This document shows positions 52,451-61,077 of a stretch of DNA of 64,000 nucleotides, piece after piece; positions within the stretch are counted from its first letter, which is position 1, and each line of letters opens with the position of its first letter. A model generated the notes under the pieces. That model saw nothing but the letters and a program-made list of their open reading frames with translations, was not told the origin of the DNA and made no database searches. Origin of the DNA: Litorilituus lipolyticus (lineage in GTDB: Bacteria; Pseudomonadota; Gammaproteobacteria; Enterobacterales; Alteromonadaceae); assembly GCF_006439335.1 (NCBI RefSeq), contig NZ_SAWY01000041.1:192775-256774 (forward strand), written 5' to 3'. The translations under genes were made by a program, and so were the position numbers.

Positions 52451-52466
52451 ATCTGGTTAATAAATT

Positions 52467-52495
52467 AAAAAGGGTGGCTAATAGCCACCCTTTTT
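52467..52495. terminator. Bidirectional terminator between the HptA-like gene and arcA
   Basis: AAAAAGGGTGGCTA (52467-52480) pairs with TAGCCACCCTTTTT (52482-52495); the real loop is probably TAATA. It serves both converging genes. Confidence 0.92.
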
Positions 52496-52511
52496 AGTTG
52501 AAACTTCCTGA

Positions 52512-53216
52512 TTAATCTAAAGTACCAACAAAGCGGTAACCTTCACCGTGTATGGTGTTGATCAATTCGTTGGCATCTTCTACAGATTCAAAATGTTTAC
52601 GTAACCTTCTAATGGTTACATCAACTGTTCTATCATTTGCTCTTAAATCTCTGCCAGTCATTTCTTTGATTAGTTCCTGACGAGAGATGATTTTCCCAGC
52701 ATTTTTAATCAATAAGTTTAAGGCGCGATACTCGCCTCGAGGGATGGCAATGACTTCACCTGTTGGACTAGTCATTTGGCGAGAGTTACCATCTAGCGTC
52801 CACTGATTGAAGGTAATGATACTATTAGCCTCTTCATCAGGCTTTTGTTGGCCTATTCTACTAAGAATATTCCTAGCTCTTATGGTTAACTCACGCGGAT
52901 TAAAAGGTTTCGTAAGATAGTCATCAGCACCAATTTCTAAACCTAATACTTTATCAATGTCACTATCTCGGCCCGTTAAGAAGATTAAACCTAACTCGCG
53001 ATTATTGGTTAGCTCACGAGCAAGTAATAAACCATTCTTGCCTGGCAGGTTTATATCCATAATAACAAGATTGATATTGTTTTGCTCAAGCTGCTGAGCC
53101 ATGGATTCACCGTCGATTGCTTCAAATACTTGATAGCCTTCTGCTTCAAATAAGTTTCGTAAATTGAATCGAGTGACATCTTCATCTTCAACGATGAGAA
53201 TTTGGTAAGTTTCCAT
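52512..53216 (-). CDS. arcA: Aerobic respiration control response regulator ArcA
   Basis: The start is ATG at 53216 ([28 protein letters not shown]), giving 234 residues. The receiver has phospho-acceptor D54 in [23 protein letters not shown], almost as in E. coli ArcA, and the C-terminal OmpR-type winged helix has [19 protein letters not shown] and GEGYRFVG. ArcA controls respiratory and TCA genes by redox state. A histidine kinase gene precedes it by 117 nt on the same strand, and an HptA-like gene is convergent. Confidence 0.93.
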   Translation of the reverse strand: METYQILIVEDEDVTRFNLRNLFEAEGYQVFEAIDGESMAQQLEQNNINLVIMDINLPGKNGLLLARELTNNRELGLIFLTGRDSDIDKVLGLEIGADDYLTKPFNPRELTIRARNILSRIGQQKPDEEANSIITFNQWTLDGNSRQMTSPTGEVIAIPRGEYRALNLLIKNAGKIISRQELIKEMTGRDLRANDRTVDVTIRRLRKHFESVEDANELINTIHGEGYRFVGTLD

Positions 53217-53333
53217 GTTTATATTTACACCAGCTTTGTTTGTCACAACTAATAACTTAAAGTACATGACATTATTAACAATTAATTAACTATGTTAGCT
53301 AAGTCATTACAAAAAAACAATCAGGACAGCGCT

Positions 53334-54980
53334 TTAGTTATCATTTTGTTGATTAGCTTCTAATTTTACCGGGAAAGTAATATCGAAACTAACCCCCTCA
53401 TTTAACTCGCTTTCTACGTTGATATGGCCATCTAGCGCTTGCGTTACTAAGTTATAGACTAAGTGCATACCTAAGCCACTACCACCTGATCCACGTTTAG
53501 TCGTGGTAAATGGCTCAAATATTCTTGCTTTAATAGCGTCATTGATCCCGACGCCATTATCGCTATAAACCATATGAAGTTGGTCACTTAAGTTCATGAC
53601 TTTAATTTCAATCTGCCTATTCTCAACGTCTTCAAAGGCATGGTAAATAGAGTTTAAAATTAAATTAATGAGGATTTGGTTAATAGGGCCAGGCTTACTC
53701 GTTACCAGTAAATCATCAGGGCACTGTAATTGGTAACTAACCGACGATGATTTTAATTTTGCTGCCAGTGTAATCAGTATTTCATCTAATAATTCTTTAA
53801 CATTAAAAGTTCTTGATTCTGCACTAGATTGGTCAACAGCTACTTTTTTAAAGCTTGATATTAATTTTGCTGCTCGTTCTAAGTTTCTAAAAATGATTGA
53901 AACATTTTCCTCGCCATCATTGAGGAATTTTTTTAACTGACTAGATTTTAACGTTTTGTTTTCAAATGCTGATTTTATTTCGTTCAATTTATCAGAAAGC
54001 AAGCTTGAAGCTGTAACACCTAGACCGATTGGAGTGTTAACTTCATGAGCAATACCTGCCACCATATCACCAAGTGACGCCATTTTCTCTGTTTCAACTA
54101 ATTGTCCTTGGAACTGGTGAAGCTTTTCTAATGTTGATAATAGTTCTTGGTTTGATTCTTTTAAGGCGTCAGTTCTTGAATTAACTTTTTCTTTAAGTTC
54201 ATCATTTTTTTCAATTGCATGTTTATGCGAGTCTTCTAGGTTGGCAATATGTTTTTCAGTTCTATTTAGGAGAATATTGATGTTCTGTGCCAAAATATCT
54301 AATTCAGTAAAAGCTTGCTGCTCTATTCTCAACTGATAATTTTTACTTTGTGAAACTTGCTGAAGCCCTTCAACTACCGAAGATATAGGTTTTTGAGTAT
54401 TGTTATATAATCTAAAAGCAATAATAGCTGCAAAGATAATGGCAACAGTGGATAAAATAAGCGCTAAATAAGTTAGTTTTTTAATGAGGTTATTCGTGTC
54501 ATTTAAACTGGCTTGTAAATAAACGTGGCCTATAACTTTCTGACCTTGAGTTATTTTCCACATGAGTTCTAAGTAACTATCTTGATATCGAATACCTGAT
54601 AATTTACCAATCTCAGTAATTTTGTCTTTTATGGCAGGATAGTTGTGGTTTTTATTGTAACTAGTAAAGAATTCAGCACCTTGATCTTCTGTAACTCGGT
54701 AAATATGAACTCTGTTAATAGTTGGGGTGAAAATGATTTGCTTGAGTTTTTCTTTTAACTCACCGTGGTTTTTTTCTATGCTGTCTTGTAAAAAAGGCGC
54801 ACTTTGCTTTGCTATATATTTAGCCCAAGCTTGTGATTCCTGCTCTAATAACTGGCTTTCATACTCACGGCTCTTATCTATCAAAATGATAAAAGAGACT
54901 AATAAAACAATGCTGACCAGGCCAATAATATAATTTAGGTAATGGCCACGCAGTGATTTAATTTTTGTAATATTCGACAT
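53334..54980 (-). CDS. Sensor histidine kinase upstream of arcA
   Basis: A 548-residue membrane kinase: TM1 about 15-35, a periplasmic sensor of about 130 residues, TM2 about 168-190, a HAMP-like segment to 245, a coiled coil to 300, then HisKA with H312 (GIAHEVNTPIG). HATPase motifs are NLILNSIYHAFED (N), YSDNGVGI (G1) and GSGGSGLGMHLVYNLV (G2). HEVNTP marks the HPK4-like group and not ArcB. It has no receiver or HPt domain, so it cannot feed HptA directly. It lies in arcA's direction, so it may phosphorylate ArcA itself or act on an unlinked regulator. Confidence 0.88.
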   Translation of the reverse strand: MSNITKIKSLRGHYLNYIIGLVSIVLLVSFIILIDKSREYESQLLEQESQAWAKYIAKQSAPFLQDSIEKNHGELKEKLKQIIFTPTINRVHIYRVTEDQGAEFFTSYNKNHNYPAIKDKITEIGKLSGIRYQDSYLELMWKITQGQKVIGHVYLQASLNDTNNLIKKLTYLALILSTVAIIFAAIIAFRLYNNTQKPISSVVEGLQQVSQSKNYQLRIEQQAFTELDILAQNINILLNRTEKHIANLEDSHKHAIEKNDELKEKVNSRTDALKESNQELLSTLEKLHQFQGQLVETEKMASLGDMVAGIAHEVNTPIGLGVTASSLLSDKLNEIKSAFENKTLKSSQLKKFLNDGEENVSIIFRNLERAAKLISSFKKVAVDQSSAESRTFNVKELLDEILITLAAKLKSSSVSYQLQCPDDLLVTSKPGPINQILINLILNSIYHAFEDVENRQIEIKVMNLSDQLHMVYSDNGVGINDAIKARIFEPFTTTKRGSGGSGLGMHLVYNLVTQALDGHINVESELNEGVSFDITFPVKLEANQQNDN

Positions 54981-55102
54981 ATTTTGGGCTTACCAAATCA
55001 TCCAAAGAAATTTGAACCTATGTATGATAATTGTTTAAAAAGCTAAAGAATTCAACCTTTATCCTATTTAGCCATATGATTATTTTAAATATTAATAACT
55101 TA

Positions 55103-56161
55103 TTAACATTGAGTATGGTAAATAGTGAAGCCTTGTTTACATTCTAATTGTTTAGTAACGCCAATTGATTGCTCCATAATGGGCTGATAACGCAAGAAAC
55201 TGTTGGCGACTATAGTGATATTTGACTTAGCTAGCATATTGGCTTTAATGCCAGATAAAAATTGCTCTGTTGCATGGTAATGTGTTTTTATGCCCTGATG
55301 AAATGGAGGGTTAGAGACAATGTGTTGATATTTCTCATTTACCGTAGATAAACTATTTGAAGCAAATACTCGGCCGGTTAAGCCATTTATCTCTAAGGTT
55401 TTCTTCGCTGAGGTTAATGCTAATGCGTTTACATCAAGCATTGAAAGTTGACAATCAGGGTGCTTCTTCCCAATAAAACAACTAATAACGCCAGCCCCAC
55501 AACCAAAATCAAGCACTTTACCCGACATCTGCTTAGGTAGGTTATTCAATAATAATGCTGTGCCGATATCTAATTGTTGCTGGCTAAATACACCAGGCAA
55601 TGAAGCTACGGTTAAATTAATACCATCTATACTGAGTTGGTATTGTTTATACCACATATCTAGGTTAAATGGTCTAGTGCGGGCTTGCTCAGCAATTGAA
55701 CCCGCAAATAACATGCAATGGCGAGCTGAATCGATTTTTTGGTAATTATCTATGTATTCAGGAATAAGTTTTTTACTCGATTGAATACCGCCTTTTTTCT
55801 CACCTACTAACAGTATTGTCGCATCAGGTGTTAAGTAGTTAGCAATCATAGCTAAAGTAAAAGGTAATTCAGCTTTGCTTTTTGGAAAAGTGATGATTGC
55901 TAAATCATGCAATTTCTCAGTTTGGTATTGACTATCAAACTGAGAACTAACGGTATCTTTATGTCGAGCGGATATTGCACTGTAGTCAATAAAGTTAGTG
56001 TTATAACAACTTATATGACTTTGTGGATTTAACGAGAGGTACTCGTTAATAAAACCATCTTCGGGCATGTTAACCAATAGCGGCTCTTTGCCTATAAGAA
56101 GGTGTGAGCTTCTAAGTAAAACTTGACTGGTACTTGATAAGCCGGATTGATTTATTGACAT
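55103..56161 (-). CDS. rsmC: 16S rRNA (G1207-N2) methyltransferase
   Basis: A 352-residue enzyme with the duplicated architecture of RsmC: a degenerate N-terminal methyltransferase-like half (about 1-175), then the active half with GKVLDFGCGAGVISCFIGKKHPDCQLSMLDVNALAL (SAM site) and the catalytic VSNPPFHQG. It methylates N2 of G1207 in the 30S subunit. Length is close to E. coli RsmC (343). Single gene, followed on the other strand by the lysine riboswitch operon. Confidence 0.95.
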   Translation of the reverse strand: MSINQSGLSSTSQVLLRSSHLLIGKEPLLVNMPEDGFINEYLSLNPQSHISCYNTNFIDYSAISARHKDTVSSQFDSQYQTEKLHDLAIITFPKSKAELPFTLAMIANYLTPDATILLVGEKKGGIQSSKKLIPEYIDNYQKIDSARHCMLFAGSIAEQARTRPFNLDMWYKQYQLSIDGINLTVASLPGVFSQQQLDIGTALLLNNLPKQMSGKVLDFGCGAGVISCFIGKKHPDCQLSMLDVNALALTSAKKTLEINGLTGRVFASNSLSTVNEKYQHIVSNPPFHQGIKTHYHATEQFLSGIKANMLAKSNITIVANSFLRYQPIMEQSIGVTKQLECKQGFTIYHTQC

Positions 56162-56389
56162 AAAAACCTAATTAACATCTGAAAAAAGCTAAAGATGTGA
56201 ACACAATAATCCACATAAGATAGAAGAAAGCATTCTACCTGAAAAGGCCAAGAGCCCACAAGCATTGTACATTAAGTAAAGAATACGCATTGAATTGGTT
56301 AGTGAAAAGTGCTTTAATAGCGTCGTCCCTATTTTGACAGCTTGTGCTTTAGTTTTTTTGAAAACTTAAATACAAGCATGTCTAAGGGG
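56162..56389. other. Divergent region upstream of the lysine riboswitch
   Basis: About 230 bases with no coding sequence; it must hold the promoters of rsmC and of the riboswitch transcript. I see no repeat or operator here. Confidence 0.5.
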
Positions 56390-56624
56390 TCAGAAGAGGA
56401 GCGTTAACCAGGTAGTTATTATTGTTTTAGGTGACTAAAACATGGAGATCAAACTCCAGTAATAATAATGAGGGGGATTAACGCCGAGATAAAGCCATAT
56501 TTGATGATGGTTTTGTCGGTTGTTTATTGCCAAGTGTGTAAAGCATACTAACAATATTGGGCTGAATCCCAGCAACTGTCACTATTACCTAATAGATTAG
56601 GTAAATGAGTGGAGAGCTTCTGGC
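56390..56624 (+). ncRNA. Lysine riboswitch (L-box)
   Basis: The stretch matches the aptamer found before lysC in E. coli. P1 is CAGAAG (56391-56396) with CTTCTG (56617-56622). Conserved core pieces in order are AGAAGAGGAGCG, GAGGGGGATTAACGCCGAG (56470-56488), GGGCTGAATCCC (56559-56570, the P4 hairpin) and GTGGAGAGCTTCTGG. All five helices can be traced. Lysine binding would shut down the following operon. It precedes dapA by about 95 nt. Confidence 0.93.
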
Positions 56625-56627
56625 CTT

Positions 56628-56660
56628 TGCATTATCAGCCTAATGCACTCCGCGTGAGTG
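56628..56660 (+). promoter_or_regulatory. Expression platform after the lysine riboswitch
   Basis: TGCATTA (56628-56634) pairs with TAATGCA (56641-56647), and overlapping it CACTC (56646-56650) pairs with GAGTG (56656-56660). The hairpins share bases, so they are mutually exclusive. No T-run follows; control is therefore more likely to be on translation or RNA stability than on termination. Confidence 0.4.
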
Positions 56661-56719
56661 TTCTGCTCTTCATTGTAAACGCCTGATCTCTCCGAACTAA
56701 ACTGCCAATAAGGCAATTA

Positions 56720-57682
56720 ATGAGTTCGAGAGTAATGAATACTGAAAATTCTACCTCTGTTCGTCATATGCGGACAAAAGCCTGTTCTTTATGGACAGCA
56801 TTAGTTACCCCATTTAATCAAGACAATACTATTGACTTTGATAGTATAAAAACTTTAGCAACAGCTCAGGCTGATTCTGGCAATGGTATTTTATTGCTAG
56901 GTAGCACTGGCGAAGGTCTTGCCCTTAATAAAGATGAGCAATTTGCTATTGTGGATTACGTCTGCAATCTTAAACTCAATACCCCTTTAATGGTGGCGGT
57001 TGCCGGTTATAATTTACCAGATCAAAAACAGTGGATAAAACGCTGTAATTCACTAGCTATTGATGCTTACCTTTTAGGTACTCCAATGTACGCCAAGCCT
57101 GGTGTAGTCGGCCAAACACAATGGTTTAGTCAATTACTAGATACGGCTGATTTTCCTTGCATGTTATATAACGTGCCCTCAAGAAGTGGTGTTGAAATTC
57201 CTGTTAAGACAGTTCAAGCACTACAAGATCATCCTAATTGTTGGGCGATGAAAGAAGCAAGTGGCGATATAAGTAAGTTCTTACAGTACCGTCAATTCTG
57301 CCCAAAAATTGAATTATTCAGTGGTGAAGATGCCATGATGCCTTATTTAGCACCTGCGGGTGTTAAAGGTTTAGTTTCAGTGTGTGCCAACGTTTGGCCT
57401 CAAGCTACGCTTGCTTATGTGAATCAATGCTTACATGGCTCGCCAGAGCAAAATCAAGAGCTCTTTCCTTTATGGGATAATGCAGTACAAGCGCTTTTTA
57501 GTGTTGCAAACCCCATTCCCGCAAAAGTACTGCTTCATCATCAGCAATGTATCAGTACCCCAACTTTGCGCGCCCCGTTGACTCATGAAGAGTTAACGGA
57601 CAAAAGTGAGCTGTTAAATTATGACCAACAAATATCACTGTGGCTAACAAAAAATATACCCATAGCAAAACGTTTTGCTTAA
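56720..57682 (+). CDS. dapA: 4-hydroxy-tetrahydrodipicolinate synthase-like protein (DapA)
   Basis: A 320-residue Schiff-base aldolase of the DapA/NAL family, about 28 residues longer than E. coli DapA because of its N-terminus; Met6 or Met17 are alternative starts. TALVTPFNQDNTIDFDSI, LLLGSTGEGLALNKDEQ, the catalytic tyrosine in LYNVPSRSGV and the Schiff-base lysine in WAMKEASGD are present. It condenses pyruvate and aspartate semialdehyde, the first committed lysine step. The lysine riboswitch directly upstream supports this. It opens the four-gene operon. Confidence 0.88.
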   Translation: MSSRVMNTENSTSVRHMRTKACSLWTALVTPFNQDNTIDFDSIKTLATAQADSGNGILLLGSTGEGLALNKDEQFAIVDYVCNLKLNTPLMVAVAGYNLPDQKQWIKRCNSLAIDAYLLGTPMYAKPGVVGQTQWFSQLLDTADFPCMLYNVPSRSGVEIPVKTVQALQDHPNCWAMKEASGDISKFLQYRQFCPKIELFSGEDAMMPYLAPAGVKGLVSVCANVWPQATLAYVNQCLHGSPEQNQELFPLWDNAVQALFSVANPIPAKVLLHHQQCISTPTLRAPLTHEELTDKSELLNYDQQISLWLTKNIPIAKRFA

Positions 57683-57731
57683 AGCGTTTAAACCTTTTTA
57701 TTGATTAATTATTTGAAAACCGGAGAAATAC

Positions 57732-58481
57732 ATGAACTGGCAAGATGTTTTAGCACAGTTAGAAGCGGGTACATTACGTGCAGCAGATCAAGATGAAAAT
57801 GGCAACTGGCATGCCAATATTGCTGTAAAAGAAGGCATATTAGCGGCGTTTAAAGCAGGTGAAAACATCGCTTTTAGTGAAAACTATCAAGGCTTTGTTG
57901 ATAAAAATAATTTACCTGCACGTCAATTTTCACCAAGTGATAATGTTCGCTTAGTACCGGGTGGTTCATCAGTACGAGCGGGTGCTCATGTGGCTCCTGG
58001 CGTTATTATTATGCCTCCTGCTTATATCAATGTGGGAGCTTTTGTGGATAGCGGCACTATGGTTGATAGTCATGCATTAATTGGCTCTTGTGCTCAAGTG
58101 GGTAAAAACGTCCATGTTTCTGCAGCTGTGCAAATTGGTGGTGTGCTTGAGCCTGTTGGCGCTAGCCCAGTAATCATTGAAGATGGCGCTTTTTTAAGTG
58201 CAGGTGTTGTCGTGGTAGAAGGGATTGTTGTAAAAAAAGGAGCGGTATTAGCACCAGGCGTGTCACTTTCTAAATCAGTACCTGTCTATGACTGTGTTAA
58301 CAATGTAATGCGTAAGAAAGGTGCTGAAATTCCTGCTGGAGCTATTGTTGTACCTGGTACTCGTCCTGTTCAAAGTGAATGGGCGCAAGAGCAAGGCTTA
58401 AATATGGCGTGTGCGCTTATTGTAAAATATCGTGATAAGCAAAGTGATGCAGCCTTAGAGTTAGAGTCAATTCTACGATAA
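57732..58481 (+). CDS. dapD: Tetrahydrodipicolinate N-succinyltransferase (DapD)
   Basis: A 249-residue left-handed beta-helix acyltransferase. NVRLVPGGSSVRAGAHVAPGVIIMPPAYINVGAFVDSGTMVDSHALIGSCAQVG shows the hexapeptide repeats; AAVQIGGVLEPVGASPVIIEDGAFLSAGVVVVEG matches DapD closely, which uses succinyl-CoA. It is shorter than E. coli DapD (274) at both ends. An N-acetyl variant is not excluded. It lies 49 nt after dapA, with GGAG 8 nt before the ATG. Confidence 0.88.
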   Translation: MNWQDVLAQLEAGTLRAADQDENGNWHANIAVKEGILAAFKAGENIAFSENYQGFVDKNNLPARQFSPSDNVRLVPGGSSVRAGAHVAPGVIIMPPAYINVGAFVDSGTMVDSHALIGSCAQVGKNVHVSAAVQIGGVLEPVGASPVIIEDGAFLSAGVVVVEGIVVKKGAVLAPGVSLSKSVPVYDCVNNVMRKKGAEIPAGAIVVPGTRPVQSEWAQEQGLNMACALIVKYRDKQSDAALELESILR

Positions 58482-58573
58482 AAGCACTGTAACAATGATT
58501 ACTTAGCTAAAGCGATGAGGCTAAGTAGTCATTCCCTTTTAGATAAACTTTATTTGAAAAAGCTGAGCCGATA

Positions 58574-59812
58574 ATGACAACAATTCCTCCTTGGTATGAT
58601 AGTAAACTAGCCTCTGTTATTGAGCAACATAGCTCACCAGAAGATGAACAAGCACTTTTTGTTTATCAATTAGATGCTTTAAGGTCACACTTAGAAAGAT
58701 TACAACAGCAAGATGCAATTAAATTATGGTTTGCGGTAAAGGCCAACCCATTATCTAAGATATTACAAACACTCGATGGGGCAGGTTTTAATTTTGATGT
58801 GGCAAGTTCTGGTGAGCTGAATCAAGTGTTGGCGCAAGGTGTTCCTGCAAATCGTATTCTTAATACAGGTCCTGCAAAAACCAAAAAACAACTCGCTTCA
58901 TTTGTTAAGCAAGGGGTTGAGACCTTTGTTGTCGAAAGTTTAAATCAGTTAACTTGGCTAAATGAGGCTGTTTTAGAGTATAACGAAACTGCTCAAAACA
59001 CGGTAAAGCCAGTAGTTTTACTAAGGGTGCAGTTACAGTGGCAAGAAGGGGAAAAGAACCCTCTAGGTGGAAATAGCTTAACGCCTTTTGGTCTTTCGGT
59101 TGCCCAATGGCAAAGTATCTCGCTTGAGCAGTATCCTGCGTTAGATGTTTGCGGTTTACATATTTTTCAATGGGGCAATATGCTGAGCAATGAAAAAATG
59201 TTTTCATTATGGTCACAAATGGTGACGCCACTAGTTGAGCTGGCAAATAGCATTAAGATGACATTGAAAGTGCTTGATTTGGGTGGTGGTCTTGGTATTG
59301 ATTATTTAGCAACAGATCAGCAGTTGAATTGGCAGCAAACCATTGAAGATCTTGCGGTGATTAAAGCGCAAGCAGGTGTCGAAGAGTTATGGTTAGAGCT
59401 AGGTCGTTTTGCTGTAGCAGAATGTGGCTATTATGTCGTGCCGGTTGTTGATAAGAAAGTGAATTATCAGCAAGAACAATTAGTACTGGCTGCGGGTATA
59501 AACCACTTATTACGTCCAGCAATAACAGATCAGCCTTTTCCTGTGCAGTTATTGAGAGATTCAAACCAGAAACTACAAAAGTTTGATATTCATGGACCTC
59601 TATGTACCAGTATGGACAAACTGGGGCATCTATCATTACCTAGCGATGTAGAAGTAGGAGATAAGCTTGTCTTTGGTTATTGCGGTGCTTATGGCTTTAC
59701 AGAAAGTATGCCTTTTTTCTTGTGTCATGAGCTTGCGGCTGAATATGTTTATGAGCAAGGTGAAATGACACCTGTAAGGCCTGCAAAATCTGCCGCTAGT
59801 TATTTAGCTTAA
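58574..59812 (+). CDS. PLP-dependent decarboxylase, LysA-like (diaminopimelate decarboxylase family)
   Basis: A 412-residue fold type III decarboxylase. The PLP lysine is in LWFAVKANPLSKIL (near residue 57). GFNFDVASSGELNQVL, DLGGGLGIDY (phosphate loop) and GPLCTSMDKLG (substrate and dimer cysteine) follow. The E-x-G-R segment is ELGRFAVAECGYYV, unlike the EPGR of housekeeping LysA, and GPLCTSMD is typical of special-purpose decarboxylases. In a lysine-riboswitch operon, meso-diaminopimelate to lysine is the most likely reaction. Other diamino acids cannot be excluded. Confidence 0.8.
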   Translation: MTTIPPWYDSKLASVIEQHSSPEDEQALFVYQLDALRSHLERLQQQDAIKLWFAVKANPLSKILQTLDGAGFNFDVASSGELNQVLAQGVPANRILNTGPAKTKKQLASFVKQGVETFVVESLNQLTWLNEAVLEYNETAQNTVKPVVLLRVQLQWQEGEKNPLGGNSLTPFGLSVAQWQSISLEQYPALDVCGLHIFQWGNMLSNEKMFSLWSQMVTPLVELANSIKMTLKVLDLGGGLGIDYLATDQQLNWQQTIEDLAVIKAQAGVEELWLELGRFAVAECGYYVVPVVDKKVNYQQEQLVLAAGINHLLRPAITDQPFPVQLLRDSNQKLQKFDIHGPLCTSMDKLGHLSLPSDVEVGDKLVFGYCGAYGFTESMPFFLCHELAAEYVYEQGEMTPVRPAKSAASYLA

Positions 59813-59834
59813 TCTTAATTTTCTTGAAAATAAT

Positions 59835-60992
59835 ATGAATATGTCAAACAGTAAAAATATTTTTAATAAAACCGTTATGCCTGTAGGTGAAATGGCAAGT
59901 GGCGCTAAATTAACCGTGCCTGTTTATTCCTATAAAACAGATGGTTTTGTCGGTCCTAGTGTTTATATTCAGGCGAATATGCATGGCGCTGAAGTGCAAG
60001 GCAACGCAGTTATTTTTCAACTTTTGGAATTATTAAAAGACTGCAATATTAAGGGTAATATTACCTTAGTCCCTTATGCGAACCCTGTGGCTTGTAATCA
60101 TAAAAATGGCGAATACACATTAGGACGTTTTGATCCTATTACGGGGGTGAATTGGAACCGTATGTATCATTTTGACGAATCAGTCATCGCGCCTTTTGCT
60201 GATAAATTCATAGATGCAACTGATGGTGATATTCAGCAACAATTTAAACAATTAATGTTAAATGAAATTGAGCAAAAGCTTGAGCACAATATTTTTGGTT
60301 TAACTACAGGTCAGCGTATTGCTTACCAGCTTCAACGACTGGCTCATCAAGCTGATTTAGTGTTAGATCTTCACACAGGACCCATATCGAGTAAGCATTT
60401 ATATTGTCCTGAATACGCCCAAGCCAGTGCCAGTTATTTTGATATACCTCATACCATCCTTATTCCTAATGATTTTGATGGTGCAATGGATGAAGCGACA
60501 TTTTGTCCTTGGTGGTACTTACAGCAGGCATACGAAGCGAAAGGTCGAACATTTGAAATGGGCCAAGGAATCTTCAATAAAGAAAGCTTTACTGTTGAGT
60601 TAGGTTCGCAAGAGCAAATTGATTTAGATGTTGCGCACCAAGATGCAATGGGGATTTTAAGTTACTTACAGTACAAGGGTGTTATTGATGCCCCTAATTA
60701 TCAACCACAAGAAATGACTCGTTATGCATGTTATTTAAAGGACTATAAAGCATTGTATTCTCCTATGGGAGGCATGGTTGATTACCTTGCTAATTTTGGA
60801 GAACCACTAGCTGCAGGCGAGCCGCTTGCACGAATATTGCGTATGGACAATTATGGAGATGGCGATCCTTTACATTATGTGGCGTTAGATCATCCTGTGC
60901 TACCTATACTGCATTTTGCTTCCGCCAGTGTGAATCAAGGAACCGAACTTTATAAAGTTTTTAGTAAATTCTTTGAACTCAACGCAGAGTAA
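59835..60992 (+). CDS. AstE/aspartoacylase-family (M14-like) zinc deacylase
   Basis: A 385-residue zinc enzyme of the succinylglutamate desuccinylase/aspartoacylase family. NMHGAEVQGNAV has the H-x-x-E zinc pair, LDLHTGP the third ligand, and FTVELGSQ near residue 255 the catalytic Glu. The C-terminal beta-domain is longer than in AstE. No ast genes are nearby. Last in the lysine-riboswitch operon and following dapD, it is the natural candidate to remove the succinyl group from N-succinyl-diaminopimelate in place of DapE. That is inference. GAAAAT precedes the start; the ribosome site is weak. Confidence 0.82.
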   Translation: MNMSNSKNIFNKTVMPVGEMASGAKLTVPVYSYKTDGFVGPSVYIQANMHGAEVQGNAVIFQLLELLKDCNIKGNITLVPYANPVACNHKNGEYTLGRFDPITGVNWNRMYHFDESVIAPFADKFIDATDGDIQQQFKQLMLNEIEQKLEHNIFGLTTGQRIAYQLQRLAHQADLVLDLHTGPISSKHLYCPEYAQASASYFDIPHTILIPNDFDGAMDEATFCPWWYLQQAYEAKGRTFEMGQGIFNKESFTVELGSQEQIDLDVAHQDAMGILSYLQYKGVIDAPNYQPQEMTRYACYLKDYKALYSPMGGMVDYLANFGEPLAAGEPLARILRMDNYGDGDPLHYVALDHPVLPILHFASASVNQGTELYKVFSKFFELNAE

Positions 60993-61011
60993 TTCGCTAT
61001 TCTTTGCTAAT

Positions 61012-61039
61012 AAAAAAGCACACTAAAGTGTGCTTTTTT
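61012..61039. terminator. Bidirectional terminator of the lysine operon
   Basis: AAAAAAGCACACT (61012-61024) pairs with AGTGTGCTTTTTT (61027-61039). It ends the lysine operon and, on the minus strand, the traF-like gene at 61078. Confidence 0.92.
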
Positions 61040-61077
61040 ATTATCTTGGTAGTGCTATTTTTAAGTAAATTGTTTCG

